From the NCBI RefSeq assembly GCF_000974985.2, contig NZ_LAVA02000118.1:1-44430 (forward strand): a stretch of DNA of 44,430 nucleotides, in the 5' to 3' direction. Of the stretch, positions 22,817 to 33,794 are shown one piece after another. How positions within the stretch are numbered: the stretch's first letter is position 1; each line of letters opens with the position of its first letter. Position numbers and translations under genes: made by a program. The notes beneath the pieces were generated by a model. It searched no databases. It saw nothing but the letters and a program-made list of their open reading frames with translations, and had not been told where the DNA came from. The stretch comes from Streptomyces mangrovisoli (GTDB lineage: Bacteria; Actinomycetota; Actinomycetes; Streptomycetales; Streptomycetaceae).

Positions 22817-24067
22817 TCACCCGGCCTGTTCGCGGGCGTGACGGGCCGTCGCGAGGACCGTGCGGCACTGGTGCTCCACCTGGTTCTCGATCGGCACCCA
22901 GCGGGCCCGGAAGCGCTCGGCGAAGGCGTCGCTCCAGAGCGCCACCAGGTGTTCGAGCCGGGCCGCCGCGGGGTCGCCGGTGTCCCGCAGCACCCGCAGC
23001 AGCATCGCCGCCGCGCGCAGCGGCACCCGCCGCCCGAAGGCGTCCACGCTGCCGACGTACGCCATCGTGGTGTCGGCCGGCGCGGTCCGCGTCCAGTCCG
23101 CGGCCAGGCCCGGCACCAGTTCGAGGCCCCAGCGGGCGGCCCGCAGCCGGGGGTCGTCCACGCCCGCCAGCCTGGGCCCGGCCGCCGTCAGGACCCGTTC
23201 GACCTGCCAGGCGTCGCGTTGCAGGCGTTCCGCCAGGCGCCGGATCGCCGCGGCCGGAGCGGGGTGCTGGGCGGGATCGTCCACCAGGTCGCTGGCCCAC
23301 ATCGGCACCTCCACGACCGCGGTGAGACCGCCGTGGTGATGGGTGTGGTACCAGGTGCTCCGCCGCGCGTCGTCCGGCAGGCTCGGGTAGGCGGCGGTCG
23401 CGCCCGGCGCGGGCATCACGTGCACGCCGGGCCCGCACCCGGGCCAGCCCGCCGCGTCCGCCGGGCCCGTCTCCACGGGGATGTGCAGCTCGGCCGCCGA
23501 CTTGGCGAACGGTTCGGCGAGCCCCGGCACCGCTCGCGTCAACTGCACCCAGCTGCCGCCCAGTTCGGTGCCGTGCAGGGTGACCTGGAGATAGGGCCGC
23601 AGTTCGGCGATGGTCCGGGTCAGGGCGTGCGTCTCGGGCGGCAGCCGGTCGGGCGGCAGCACCGCGGGCGACCACTCCGGCTGCTCGAACCCGGCGGGCC
23701 GGAAGAACCCGAGGTGGTAGTCGAGCAGGCTGCGCGGCGCCGGGGTCCGGTGCAGGTCGGCGCCGTCCGGGTCCGCGCAGAGCAGGAAGTGCCAGGCGGT
23801 GTCCGCCCGCAACTCCGGTTCCTGTAGGACCCGTTCGGCGAGCGCGAGCGAAGTGGCGCCGCCGACGGGTTCGTTGGCGTGCGCGCCGGCCACCACCAGG
23901 ACGGAGCGCGTGGCACGGCCGACGGAGAGCAGGTGCAGCGGGCGGCCGGCCCGGCTGGTGCCCACCTGACGGAGGCTGCACAGGGCCGGCCGGTGGGCCG
24001 TCAACGCCCGTGCGGCAGTGACCAGTTCGGCCACACTGGGGTAACGCAGCTCCGGCAGGAGACTCAC
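22817..24067 (-). CDS. M14-family zinc carboxypeptidase (copy 2)
   Basis: A 416-residue paralogue of the plus-strand M14 gene. Shared motifs are GAHANEPVGGATSLALAER (zinc ligands His, Glu), TLHGTELGGSWVQLTRAVPG (third ligand His) and TAVVEVPMWASDL (catalytic Glu). It has no signal peptide. GTG 24067 gives VSLLPELRYPSV, which aligns with the start of copy 1; GTG 24109 is an alternative. It faces copy 1 with the SSI gene between them, which suggests an inverted duplication. It lies downstream of treY in the same direction, separated by a hairpin at 24228-24260. The 158 bp to its left (22658-22816) hold short imperfect repeats of the type CCCGCGGACCTGTCCA and no gene. Confidence 0.87.
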   Translation of the reverse strand: MSLLPELRYPSVAELVTAARALTAHRPALCSLRQVGTSRAGRPLHLLSVGRATRSVLVVAGAHANEPVGGATSLALAERVLQEPELRADTAWHFLLCADPDGADLHRTPAPRSLLDYHLGFFRPAGFEQPEWSPAVLPPDRLPPETHALTRTIAELRPYLQVTLHGTELGGSWVQLTRAVPGLAEPFAKSAAELHIPVETGPADAAGWPGCGPGVHVMPAPGATAAYPSLPDDARRSTWYHTHHHGGLTAVVEVPMWASDLVDDPAQHPAPAAAIRRLAERLQRDAWQVERVLTAAGPRLAGVDDPRLRAARWGLELVPGLAADWTRTAPADTTMAYVGSVDAFGRRVPLRAAAMLLRVLRDTGDPAAARLEHLVALWSDAFAERFRARWVPIENQVEHQCRTVLATARHAREQAG

Positions 24068-24227
24068 CCCCGACTTGTCCGCCCGGCGTCGCCACCCGCA
24101 GTACCCCACGGACTCGGAGACCTGTCAAGGACGCTCCGGGGAGCCTCCAGGAGCGCCCCGGCGCGCGCGGTGTCCACCGGGCGCGACCGCGCGACGCCCA
24201 CCGCCCCCGGAACCGACCGAACGCCTC

Positions 24228-24283
24228 CGGCAACTCCCCTTATGCGGGCGGGAGTTGCCGTACGGCCGCGGGAGTTGCCGTAC
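24228..24283 (-). terminator. Hairpin with a third repeat arm between treY and the M14 gene
   Basis: CGGCAACTCCC (24228-24238) pairs perfectly with GGGAGTTGCCG (24250-24260), 11 bp with an 11-nt loop. The right arm is repeated as GGGAGTTGCCGTAC at 24270-24283, so two mutually exclusive stems are possible. It lies about 70 bp beyond the treY stop on the minus strand and fits a terminator. The alternative arms could also act as a switch. Nothing else is seen in 24068-24353. Confidence 0.5.
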
Positions 24284-24353
24284 AGACGCGGGCGGAGCCG
24301 GAGAACCGGGGGACGAACCGGTGGCCCGGGGCGAGCGCCTCCTCGCCCGAGAC

Positions 24354-26714
24354 TCACCCGACCCGTTCCAGCAGCCCCACCGGAACCGTCTCGAAGAGGT
24401 CCGCCAAGAGCGCCTCGCCCTCGAACTCCCGTTCCGGGCGCAGTACGTCCGCCCACCGGCCGGGCGGCAGCGGGAGTACGGAGTCCCGCCAGCCGCCCGC
24501 CTCCGCCAGCCGGAGCGAGAGCCGGGTGACCGCCGTGACCACGTCCCCGGAGCGCGCGAAGGCCACGCAGTGCGCCGCCGCCGGGCCCCACGCGGTCAGC
24601 GGCGCGCAGGTCGCCGACTCGCCGAAGGCCGCCGGGCGGCGGGCCCGCAGCCGGAGCGCCGCGGTGGTCACGGCGGCCTTCTCGCCGGGCGCGTCCGGCG
24701 GGAACGGCACCGGCCGCCGGTTGTCGGGGTCGACCAGCGCCAGATACTCCGCCTCCGTGCCCTGGTAGAGGTCCGGCACCCCCGGCATCGTCAGGTGCAC
24801 CAGGGCCGTGCCGAGGACGTTGGCCCGGATGTACGGCTCCAGGGAGGCGCGGAAGGCGGTCACCCGTTCGCCGGGCACCCCGCAGGGGCCCGCCGCGACG
24901 AACGCCGTCACCGCCTCCTCGTAGGGCGGTTCCTGCTCCGTCCAGCTCGTGTACAGACCGGCCTCCCGCACATGCTTCAGCAGGGCGTCCTGGACGCGCT
25001 CCGCGGACGCGGGGCCGAGCCCGAACACCGTCTGCCACGCCGCCCACGCCAGTTGCGCGTCGGGCACTCCCTCGCCGGTGCGCGTGACCTCGGTCAGCAC
25101 GTCGGCCCAGCGCTCGGGGCACTCGGTCAGCACCGCGAGCGCCGCCCGCACGTCGGCGCTGCGCTTGGTGTCGTGGGTCGAGACCACCGTGCCGGTGGCG
25201 GGCCAGTCGCGCTGCACGCGCCCGCAGTAGGCGTGGAACTCCTCGGGCGGGACGGCCGGGCTCCCCGGGTTCCCGCCCACCTCGGTCGCCGACAGCAGCG
25301 GCACGTAGCGGTAGAACGCCGTGTCCTCGACGGACTTGGCGCGCAGCGCGGACGACGTCTGCGCGAACCGCGCGCGGAACTCCGCGAGCGCCGGCGCCTC
25401 CTCCGGCGCCTCGCCGGGCCGCCCCGTCAGCAGCTCCCGTACGACGTCGACGGCGCCCGCCTCCTCGGGCACCACGAACGCGAGCCGGGCCTCGGCGGCC
25501 GTCTCCTCGGTGAGGAGGGCGGCCGCGTCGCCGGGGCCGTAGGGCCGGTAGACCTCCAGGCGTACCAGCAGCTCCTGGAGCGCGGTGCGCAGTGCCCAGG
25601 GCGCCCGGTCGCGCAGCGCGGGGTCGGGGGACGTGGCGCACAGGGTGCCCGCCACCCGGGTCAGCCGGTCCATCTCGGTGGCCAGCTCGTGCGTGATCAC
25701 CTTGTACGCCGCCCGCCGGACGGTCGCCTCCCACTCGCCGCCGCGGTCGGTCTGCGGGGCCGCGAACCGCCGGTACTGGCCGAGGAGTTCGCCCGCGCCC
25801 GCCGGGTCGACGAAGAGGCCGTCGACCTGGCGCAGGGCGTCGTAGCCGGTGGTGCCCGCGACGGGCCAGGACGCGGGCAGCGGCTCGCCGTCGGCGAGGA
25901 TCTTCTCCACGACCGTCCAGCGGCCCCCGGTCGCCTCGTTGAGCCGTACCAGATAGCCGCCGGGGTCGGCGAGGCCGTCGGGGTGGTCGATCCGCAGCCC
26001 GTCGACCACGCCCTCGTGCAGCAGCGCGAGGATCTTGCCGTGGGTGGCCTCGAAGACCTCCGGGTCCTCGACCCGTACCCCGATCAGCTCCGAAATGCTG
26101 AAGAAGCGGCGGTAGTTGAGCTCGGTGCGGGCCAGCCGCCACCATGCCAGGCGGTACCACTGGGCGTCGAGCAGCCGCGGCAGCGGCAGGTCCTCGGTGC
26201 CCTCGCGCAGCGGGAACTCCTGGTCGTAGTAGCGCAGGACACTGCCGTCGACCTCCAGCCGGCCGAGTTCGTCCCCCAGCGGTCCGCCCAGCACCGGCAG
26301 CAGCAGCCGGCCGCCCTGTGCCTCCCAGTCGATGTCGAACCAGCGCGCGTACGGCGACTTCGGGCCCTCGCGCAGCACCTCCCACAGGGCGCGGTTGTGG
26401 CGCGGGGCCATCGCCATGTGGTTGGGCACGATGTCCACCACCAGGCCGAGCCCGTGCTCGCGCGCGGCGAGGGAGAGCGCGCGCAGCCCCTTCTCGCCGC
26501 CGAGCTCCTCGCGCACGCGCGCGGGGTCGACGACGTCGTAGCCGTGCGCGGAACCCGGCACGGCCTCCAGGACGGGAGACAGGTGCAGGTGCGAGACGCC
26601 GAGCGAGGCCAGGTACGGCACGGCCTTCGCGGCGGCCGCGAAGGGGAACGCGGGCTGGAGCTGGAGCCGGTAGGTGGCGGTGGGCACGGCCGGTACGGGG
26701 TGCTCAGGTGTCAT
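24354..26714 (-). CDS. treY: Malto-oligosyltrehalose synthase
   Basis: A 786-residue GH13 enzyme that turns the reducing-end glucose of maltodextrins into a trehalosyl unit by intramolecular transglycosylation. Diagnostic motifs are PTATYRLQLQPAFPF at the start, GSAHGYDVVDPARVREELGG, VVDIVPNHMA, the nucleophile Asp in VDGLRIDHPDGLADPGGYL and the acid Glu in VVEKILADGEPLP. The length is typical. The start ATG has a poor ribosome site, and a small hairpin (26727-26741) lies just upstream. It is in the same orientation as glgX and 213 bp downstream of it, and its product is the substrate of TreZ. Confidence 0.96.
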   Translation of the reverse strand: MTPEHPVPAVPTATYRLQLQPAFPFAAAAKAVPYLASLGVSHLHLSPVLEAVPGSAHGYDVVDPARVREELGGEKGLRALSLAAREHGLGLVVDIVPNHMAMAPRHNRALWEVLREGPKSPYARWFDIDWEAQGGRLLLPVLGGPLGDELGRLEVDGSVLRYYDQEFPLREGTEDLPLPRLLDAQWYRLAWWRLARTELNYRRFFSISELIGVRVEDPEVFEATHGKILALLHEGVVDGLRIDHPDGLADPGGYLVRLNEATGGRWTVVEKILADGEPLPASWPVAGTTGYDALRQVDGLFVDPAGAGELLGQYRRFAAPQTDRGGEWEATVRRAAYKVITHELATEMDRLTRVAGTLCATSPDPALRDRAPWALRTALQELLVRLEVYRPYGPGDAAALLTEETAAEARLAFVVPEEAGAVDVVRELLTGRPGEAPEEAPALAEFRARFAQTSSALRAKSVEDTAFYRYVPLLSATEVGGNPGSPAVPPEEFHAYCGRVQRDWPATGTVVSTHDTKRSADVRAALAVLTECPERWADVLTEVTRTGEGVPDAQLAWAAWQTVFGLGPASAERVQDALLKHVREAGLYTSWTEQEPPYEEAVTAFVAAGPCGVPGERVTAFRASLEPYIRANVLGTALVHLTMPGVPDLYQGTEAEYLALVDPDNRRPVPFPPDAPGEKAAVTTAALRLRARRPAAFGESATCAPLTAWGPAAAHCVAFARSGDVVTAVTRLSLRLAEAGGWRDSVLPLPPGRWADVLRPEREFEGEALLADLFETVPVGLLERVG

Positions 26715-26927
26715 GAAGGGGTACGTACCCGCCTCGCGGGTTTTCTGTCATCCGCCGCCCACCCGCTCCCGCCGGGGATGCCGTGGTTTCCGGGGTGCGG
26801 CCGCCCCGTACCCTCCGGTGATCACCGCAACGGCGGAGGGCGTGGGGCGGCCGCGGCCCGGTGGGGGCCGGCGCGCAGTGCCCCGCGCCCCTCCCGGGGT
26901 GCCGGGCACGCCGCCCCCTCCGGCCGG

Positions 26928-29036
<2,109 letters not shown>

Positions 29037-29145
29037 GGATATGACTCTTTCAGGTGAGCGGCGCCGCGGTGGCTCCTTGGCTTCGAGTCTCCCCGAAAGT
29101 GATGGAACCACCCCTGACTTACGTCCCTCTTACCGATCGACCAGT

Positions 29146-29207
29146 GCATACGTCGTATGCCGTACTTGTGGGGCATACATCACATACTCCCCGGTGACCG
29201 GGGGAGT
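29146..29207. promoter_or_regulatory. GCATAC operator cluster and hairpin in divergent promoter region
   Basis: GCATACG-T-CGTATGC (29146-29160) is a perfect palindrome. GTATGCC (29155-29161) also forms a dyad with GGCATAC (29172-29178), so three half sites share a common word. It is followed by an inverted repeat ACTCCCCGGT-G-ACCGGGGGAGT (29186-29207, one bulged G) just before the GGGGGAAC ribosome site of the plus-strand gene. The cluster lies between glgX and the amine-oxidase pair and could control either. The regulator is unknown. Confidence 0.55.
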
Positions 29208-29218
29208 AGGGGGAACAC

Positions 29219-30031
29219 GTGCGCGAAACAGTGCGCCGCCATCTGGGGAAGGTGGTGGCCGGGACGGCTGTCGCGGTGGCCGGGACGGCCGCGATGGTCG
29301 CGATCACCCTGCCGGGCACGGCGGGGGCGCAGACCTCGGGTGGAACCGGCGGCGCGGCGGCCCGGCAGGCGGGGGACCAGGCGGCGGTGGGGCTGGACGC
29401 CCCGGCGCCCGGCGTCGTCGAGCGGGCCCCGGCCCAGGGCGAGCAGGGCCAGGGCCTCGATCCGCTGACCGACGACGAGATCGGCCGGGCCGAGCGGGCG
29501 GCCCTGAACCGGCAGCTGTTCGACTCGAGTGAGAACGTGAGGGGCGCCCGCGGCCCGCAGCGGCTCGGTGTCGAGCTGTCCGAGCCCGACACCGGCGAGT
29601 CGGACGACCCGGGCGCGCCCCGCCGCGCCGACGTGACGTTCTACGACTACCGGGACGACACCGTGGTCACCAAGACCGTCGACCTGGCCACGGGCAAGGT
29701 CGCGGCGACCGCCACCCAGCACGACGTACAGCCGCCGCTGAGCCTCGCCGAGCAGACCGAGGCGGCCCGGCTGCTGATCGCCGACCCGCTCGGCGCCGGT
29801 CTGAAGGCGGACTACAAGGACGCGACCGGCCGGGAACTGACCTCCCCGGACCAGCTGAGCCTCACCAGCATGATCTACCGGGCCTCGCCGGGCGCCCAGT
29901 CGGCCGCGCTCGACCAGTGCGGCGAACACCGCTGCACCCGGCTCTTCCCGAAGATCAAGAACGGCGCGTGGATCGACACCCGCGACTTCGTGATCGACCT
30001 GAGCGCCCGCAAGGTCGTCAGGCTCGGCTGA
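29219..30031 (+). CDS. Exported protein resembling the N2/N3 domains of copper amine oxidase
   Basis: A 270-residue exported protein starting with GTG (GGGGGAAC just upstream). The signal peptide VRETVRRHLGKVVAGTAVAV ends about GTAGA-QTS. After a Gly/Ala-rich spacer, residues about 133-270 resemble the N-terminal substrate-channel domains of copper amine oxidases: DVTFYDYRDDTVVTKTVDLA, TGKVAATATQHDVQPPLSLAEQ, and a closing segment with two cysteines, RCTRLFPKIKNG and DTRDFVIDLSARKVVRLG. The catalytic domain is absent here but is encoded by the next gene, 133 bp downstream. I infer that the two products assemble outside the cell. The domain call is from pattern recognition only. Confidence 0.65.
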   Translation: MRETVRRHLGKVVAGTAVAVAGTAAMVAITLPGTAGAQTSGGTGGAAARQAGDQAAVGLDAPAPGVVERAPAQGEQGQGLDPLTDDEIGRAERAALNRQLFDSSENVRGARGPQRLGVELSEPDTGESDDPGAPRRADVTFYDYRDDTVVTKTVDLATGKVAATATQHDVQPPLSLAEQTEAARLLIADPLGAGLKADYKDATGRELTSPDQLSLTSMIYRASPGAQSAALDQCGEHRCTRLFPKIKNGAWIDTRDFVIDLSARKVVRLG

Positions 30032-30164
30032 GCGCGACGGCGTCCCGCGCCCGGCCCCCTCGGCGGCCCGGCGACCGTGCGACGCGCCCGGTCCCTCTTC
30101 GCGGACCGGCAGCCCACCCCCCCACCCGAACCTCCGGTATCTCCGACAAGGGAGACCCATCTCC

Positions 30165-31484
30165 ATGCGCGTGAACGACATCAGCCGTGCCCGCAGGCGG
30201 ACGGCCATGGGGCTGTCCCTGGCCGCGCTGGCCGCCGGCGTCACGACCGGCGCGGGCCCCGCCACCGCCCAGCCGCGGACGGCCCCCGCGCCCGCCGCCG
30301 AGTGCAGCGCCGCCTACCGGATAGAGCAGAAGCTCTCCACCGGCACCACCTGGCGGATGTGCTGGCGCTTCGAGGCCCGCTCCGGCGTCGTCCTCGACGA
30401 CATCTCCTACCAGCCGCCGGGCGAGACCAAGCCCATCAAGGTCCTCAACAGCGCCAAGCTCGCCCAGATCGACGTGCCCTACGACGACGGCAGCGTCGAG
30501 TACAACGACGTCACGGACTACAACTTCGGCAACGGCCTGGTCAACCTCACGCCCGCCGAATGCCCCGGCGGCACCATCAAGACCGTCAAGGTCGCCGAGC
30601 CGTACTACTCCACCTCACCGAACGTCAAAGGCCTCTGCGCCACGACCCGTTCGCGCGGACACGCCTACCACCTGCTGTCCGACACCGGCGGCAAGACCTA
30701 CCAGGCACAGGGCAAGGACCTGCTCCTCTACACGGTCAACAAGGTCGGCTGGTACGAGTACATCACCGAGTGGCGCTTCCAGGACGACGGCACCATCGGC
30801 ATGAACGCGGGCGCCACGGGCAGCCTTTCGCCCGGCGACTACGACGCCGGGGACGGCCGCGGCTGGCCGCTCGGCAAGGGCGCGAAGGCGTACGCCACCA
30901 GTCACAGCCACAACATCTTCTGGCGGCTCGACTTCGGCCTCGACGGCTCCTCGAAGACCAAGGTCGAGCAGTACGACTCCGTCGTCAGCGCCCCCGTCCA
31001 CGGCCAGCAGGCCCCCACCAACAGGACCACGCTCACCCCGGTCACCAAGGAACTGGCGGGCGACGCCAAGGACATGCGCTGGTGGCGGGTGGTCAGCACG
31101 GCCGGCAAGAACAAGGACGGCCACCCGAGGTCGTACGAGATCGTGCCGGGCCCGACCGCCAAGTACCCCGGCCGTCCCTTCACCAAGCACGACGTGTACT
31201 TCACCCAGTACAACAAGTGCGAGCAGTACGCCAGCGGCAACCCCCTCAACTGCGGTACGGGACACGGCACATCTGTCGACAAGTGGGTGAACGGCCAGAC
31301 CCTCACCCATCCGGTGGTCTGGGTCAACGTGGGGTTCCACCACATCGCCCGGGACGAGGACCAGCAGCCGATGCCCGTGCACTGGCAGGGTTTCGCCATC
31401 GCCCCACGTGATGTGACCGCTATGAATCCGCTCACTCCGGCCGAGTTGGCCGATCAGAACGGGCATGTCGTCGGCGGCAGTTGA
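30165..31484 (+). CDS. Exported copper amine oxidase, catalytic domain only
   Basis: A 439-residue exported protein. The N-terminus RARRRTAMGLSLAALAAG, ending about ATAQP, is a possible Tat signal. The rest is the copper amine oxidase catalytic beta domain. Copper ligands are the His-x-His in SHSHNIFWRLDFGLDG (His247, His249) and a His in GFHHIARDEDQQPMP (about 392/393). The cofactor tyrosine is Tyr197 in KVGWYEYITEWRF; the position before it is Trp196 where the family consensus (Asn-Tyr-Asp/Glu-Tyr) has Asn. The proposed catalytic base is Asp118 (VTDYNFGNGL). Typical enzymes are 620-700 residues because they carry N2/N3 domains; here those appear in the preceding gene. GGGAGACC precedes the ATG. 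The substrate amine is unknown. Confidence 0.82.
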   Translation: MRVNDISRARRRTAMGLSLAALAAGVTTGAGPATAQPRTAPAPAAECSAAYRIEQKLSTGTTWRMCWRFEARSGVVLDDISYQPPGETKPIKVLNSAKLAQIDVPYDDGSVEYNDVTDYNFGNGLVNLTPAECPGGTIKTVKVAEPYYSTSPNVKGLCATTRSRGHAYHLLSDTGGKTYQAQGKDLLLYTVNKVGWYEYITEWRFQDDGTIGMNAGATGSLSPGDYDAGDGRGWPLGKGAKAYATSHSHNIFWRLDFGLDGSSKTKVEQYDSVVSAPVHGQQAPTNRTTLTPVTKELAGDAKDMRWWRVVSTAGKNKDGHPRSYEIVPGPTAKYPGRPFTKHDVYFTQYNKCEQYASGNPLNCGTGHGTSVDKWVNGQTLTHPVVWVNVGFHHIARDEDQQPMPVHWQGFAIAPRDVTAMNPLTPAELADQNGHVVGGS

Positions 31485-31586
31485 GAGTCACCCTGTCCAT
31501 CCGGCTGCACCGCCCGCCGCTCCCGGAGTACCCTTCCTTGATCGTTGACACGGGGAGTGCTCGGGGGAGCGGAAGGCGGTGCACGG

Positions 31587-32834
31587 GTGGGCTCGGGAGG
31601 GCTGGAGTTGCCCCCTGGTGACGATGGTCACGAGGGGAGCTCCGCGAACATCCCGCCCGGCGCGGTGTCCCTGGCCCGGCCGATGGACGCGGGCTCCATC
31701 GGACCGGAGCTGGACTGGGACGCCGACGCCTGGCTCGAGGTGCGTACGCGCGCCCAGCGGGCCGGCCGGGCCTACATATGGCTGAACCTCGTCGAGCAGC
31801 GGCTGCGGGCGGTCGTGGCCGCCGTGCTGCGCCCCGTCTACGAGCCCGTCCACGGCGACGAGTGGGTGGTGGCCGCGGCCGGACCGGCCGGGCAGGAGTG
31901 GGTGCAGCGCGCGGTGGCCGTGCGCGAGGTCAGCCGCCGCAAGGGCTATCTGCTGGACCCGGCCGACGACAACGTCATCAGCTTTCTCACCCTGCCGCAG
32001 CTGCGCGAGCTGATGGTGCAGCACTGGCCGTGCTTCGCGCCTTACATCGACGAGCGCCGCGACGTCGAACTCGCCCTGGACGAGCTGGAGGTGACGCGCA
32101 ACGTCGTCTCCCGCAACCGCGCCCTGTCCGAGGCCGTGCTGAACCAGGCCGAGCGGGCCTCCGCCCGGCTGCTGGAGATCCTCGGCACCGGCGGCGACGT
32201 GCCCTCCGCCCGCCGGCTGCCGGTCGACGCCGTCGAGGATCTGGTCGGCGACCGGTACGCGGACGTGGTCGCCGTGCACTCCGACCGGGTGCGGCTGCTG
32301 CGGCAGTTCCCGGCCGAGGACATCTTCGGCGGCGCCCGGCGGCTCGACGCCGTCGGCATCGGACTCAACCTGCTCGTGCAGAACTTCTCCGGCCGCCGGC
32401 TGGTGAGGATGGCCGAGGCGGGCTGCCGGGTGCGGCTGCTGTTCCTCAACCCCGCCTCCAGCGCGGTCAAGCGGCGCGAGCGCGAACTCGGCCTGAAGCG
32501 CGGCGAGCTGAGCCGCTCGGTGGAGATGAACATCCTGCACATGCGGCGGGTGCGGGCCCAGCTGCGCGACCCCGGCGCCTTCGAGATCCAGGTCTACGAC
32601 GACACGCCCCGCTTCACCGCCTACCTGGTCGACGGCGACGGCCGGGACGGCATCGCCGTGGTCCAGTCGTACCTGCGCCGCAGCAGGGGGATGGAGGTGC
32701 CGGTGATGGTCCTGCGCAACGGCAGCAAGGTCGTCAAGTCCGACGACCCCCGCGCCCTCGACGACAGCGTGCTCTTCCCCACCTACCGCGAGGAGTTCGA
32801 GCTGATGTGGACGGATGCGCGACCGGTGTCCTGA
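31587..32834 (+). CDS. SAV2148-family HEPN domain protein
   Basis: A 415-residue cytoplasmic protein of the actinobacterial SAV2148 family, recognised from GPELDWDADAWLEVRTRAQR, AYIWLNLVEQRLRAVV and WVQRAVAVREVSRRKGYLLD. The N-terminal half is helical (the HEPN-type part). From about residue 260 an alpha/beta segment (CRVRLLFLNPASSAVKRRE, FEIQVYDDTPRFTAYLVDG) resembles phospholipase-D-like nucleotide-sensor domains; that reading is inference. GTG 31587 is chosen because it matches the family start (GSGGLELPPGDDGHEG) and GGAAGG lies about ten bases upstream. The family's function is not established. A DEDDh exonuclease gene follows after 128 bp. Confidence 0.82.
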   Translation: MGSGGLELPPGDDGHEGSSANIPPGAVSLARPMDAGSIGPELDWDADAWLEVRTRAQRAGRAYIWLNLVEQRLRAVVAAVLRPVYEPVHGDEWVVAAAGPAGQEWVQRAVAVREVSRRKGYLLDPADDNVISFLTLPQLRELMVQHWPCFAPYIDERRDVELALDELEVTRNVVSRNRALSEAVLNQAERASARLLEILGTGGDVPSARRLPVDAVEDLVGDRYADVVAVHSDRVRLLRQFPAEDIFGGARRLDAVGIGLNLLVQNFSGRRLVRMAEAGCRVRLLFLNPASSAVKRRERELGLKRGELSRSVEMNILHMRRVRAQLRDPGAFEIQVYDDTPRFTAYLVDGDGRDGIAVVQSYLRRSRGMEVPVMVLRNGSKVVKSDDPRALDDSVLFPTYREEFELMWTDARPVS

Positions 32835-32962
32835 AATATCCGCTTTCGGCGGTCGGAAGGCGGCGTTTCGGCGGCGGAAGCGGAATGCGGTCCTCTGATT
32901 GTCAGTGGCGCATGGGATCGTGGAGCGCACTGGGGGAAAGCACCACGGAAAGGGGGGCCGCC

Positions 32963-33685
32963 ATGGGCTGGCACCGAGAGCTGCTGATCGGCTTCGACCT
33001 GGAGACGACCGGGACGGATCCGCGCGAGGCGCGCATCGTCACGGCCGCGGTCATCGAGTTCAAGGACGGAGCGCCGCTCGGGCGCCGCGAGTGGCTGGCC
33101 GACCCCGGCGTGGAGATCCCCGCCGACGCGGTCGCCGTGCACGGCATCAGCAACGAGCGCGCGGCCGCCGAGGGCCGCCCGGCCGACCAGGTCGCCGACG
33201 CCCTCGCCGACGTCCTCACGGGGTACTGGCGCACGGGCGTCCCCGTGGTCGCCTACAACGCGGCCTTCGACCTCACCCTGCTCGCCGCGGAGCTGCGCCG
33301 GCACGGGCTGCCGTCGCTGCGCGACCGGCTGGGCGGCCTGGACCCGGCCCCCGTCGTCGACCCGTACACGATCGACCGCTCGGTGGACCGCTACCGCCGC
33401 GGCAAGCGCACCCTCGAAGCGGTCTGCGGGGAGTACGGCGTGGCGCTGGAGTCCGCGCACGACGCGGCGGCCGACGCCCTTGCCGCGGCCCGGCTGGCCG
33501 CCGCGATAGCCGGCCGCCACCCGAAGGTCGCGGCCCTCGGCCCGGCGGAACTGCACCGCCGCCAGATCGAGTGGTACGCGGCCTGGGCGGCCGACTTCCA
33601 GGCCTTCCTGCGCCGCAAGGGCGACGAGACGGCGGTGGTCGACGGCATGTGGCCGCTGCGCGAACTCACGACCGAACCGGCCTGA
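32963..33685 (+). CDS. DEDDh 3'-5' exonuclease (DnaQ-like)
   Basis: A 240-residue exonuclease of the DnaQ/RNase T fold. The five catalytic positions are visible: Asp and Glu in IGFDLETTGTD (Exo I), Asp in AYNAAFDLTLL (Exo II), and His and Asp in SAHDAAADALA (Exo III, DEDDh type). The C-terminal third (about residues 180-240, with HRRQIEWYAAWAADFQAFLRRK) is an actinobacterial extension. ATG 32963 follows GGAAAGGGGGG. It could act in DNA repair or RNA processing; the substrate cannot be told from sequence. Confidence 0.9.
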   Translation: MGWHRELLIGFDLETTGTDPREARIVTAAVIEFKDGAPLGRREWLADPGVEIPADAVAVHGISNERAAAEGRPADQVADALADVLTGYWRTGVPVVAYNAAFDLTLLAAELRRHGLPSLRDRLGGLDPAPVVDPYTIDRSVDRYRRGKRTLEAVCGEYGVALESAHDAAADALAAARLAAAIAGRHPKVAALGPAELHRRQIEWYAAWAADFQAFLRRKGDETAVVDGMWPLRELTTEPA

Positions 33686-33794
33686 CAGCGTCCGAATCGG
33701 TCCGACACCGGGGCGCGTGTCCCGCACCCGGGACTCGTGCGGTGCTCGGGGCCCGTGCAGTGCTCGGCGTCCGGGTCCGTGCTCGGCGTCCGGG

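Noticed and set aside
26727..26746. Hairpin ACCCGC-CTC-GCGGGT followed by TTTCT on the plus strand, resembling a terminator
   Set aside because: No plus-strand gene precedes it and the flanking genes are on the minus strand, so it cannot end a known transcript. The stem is only 6 bp.
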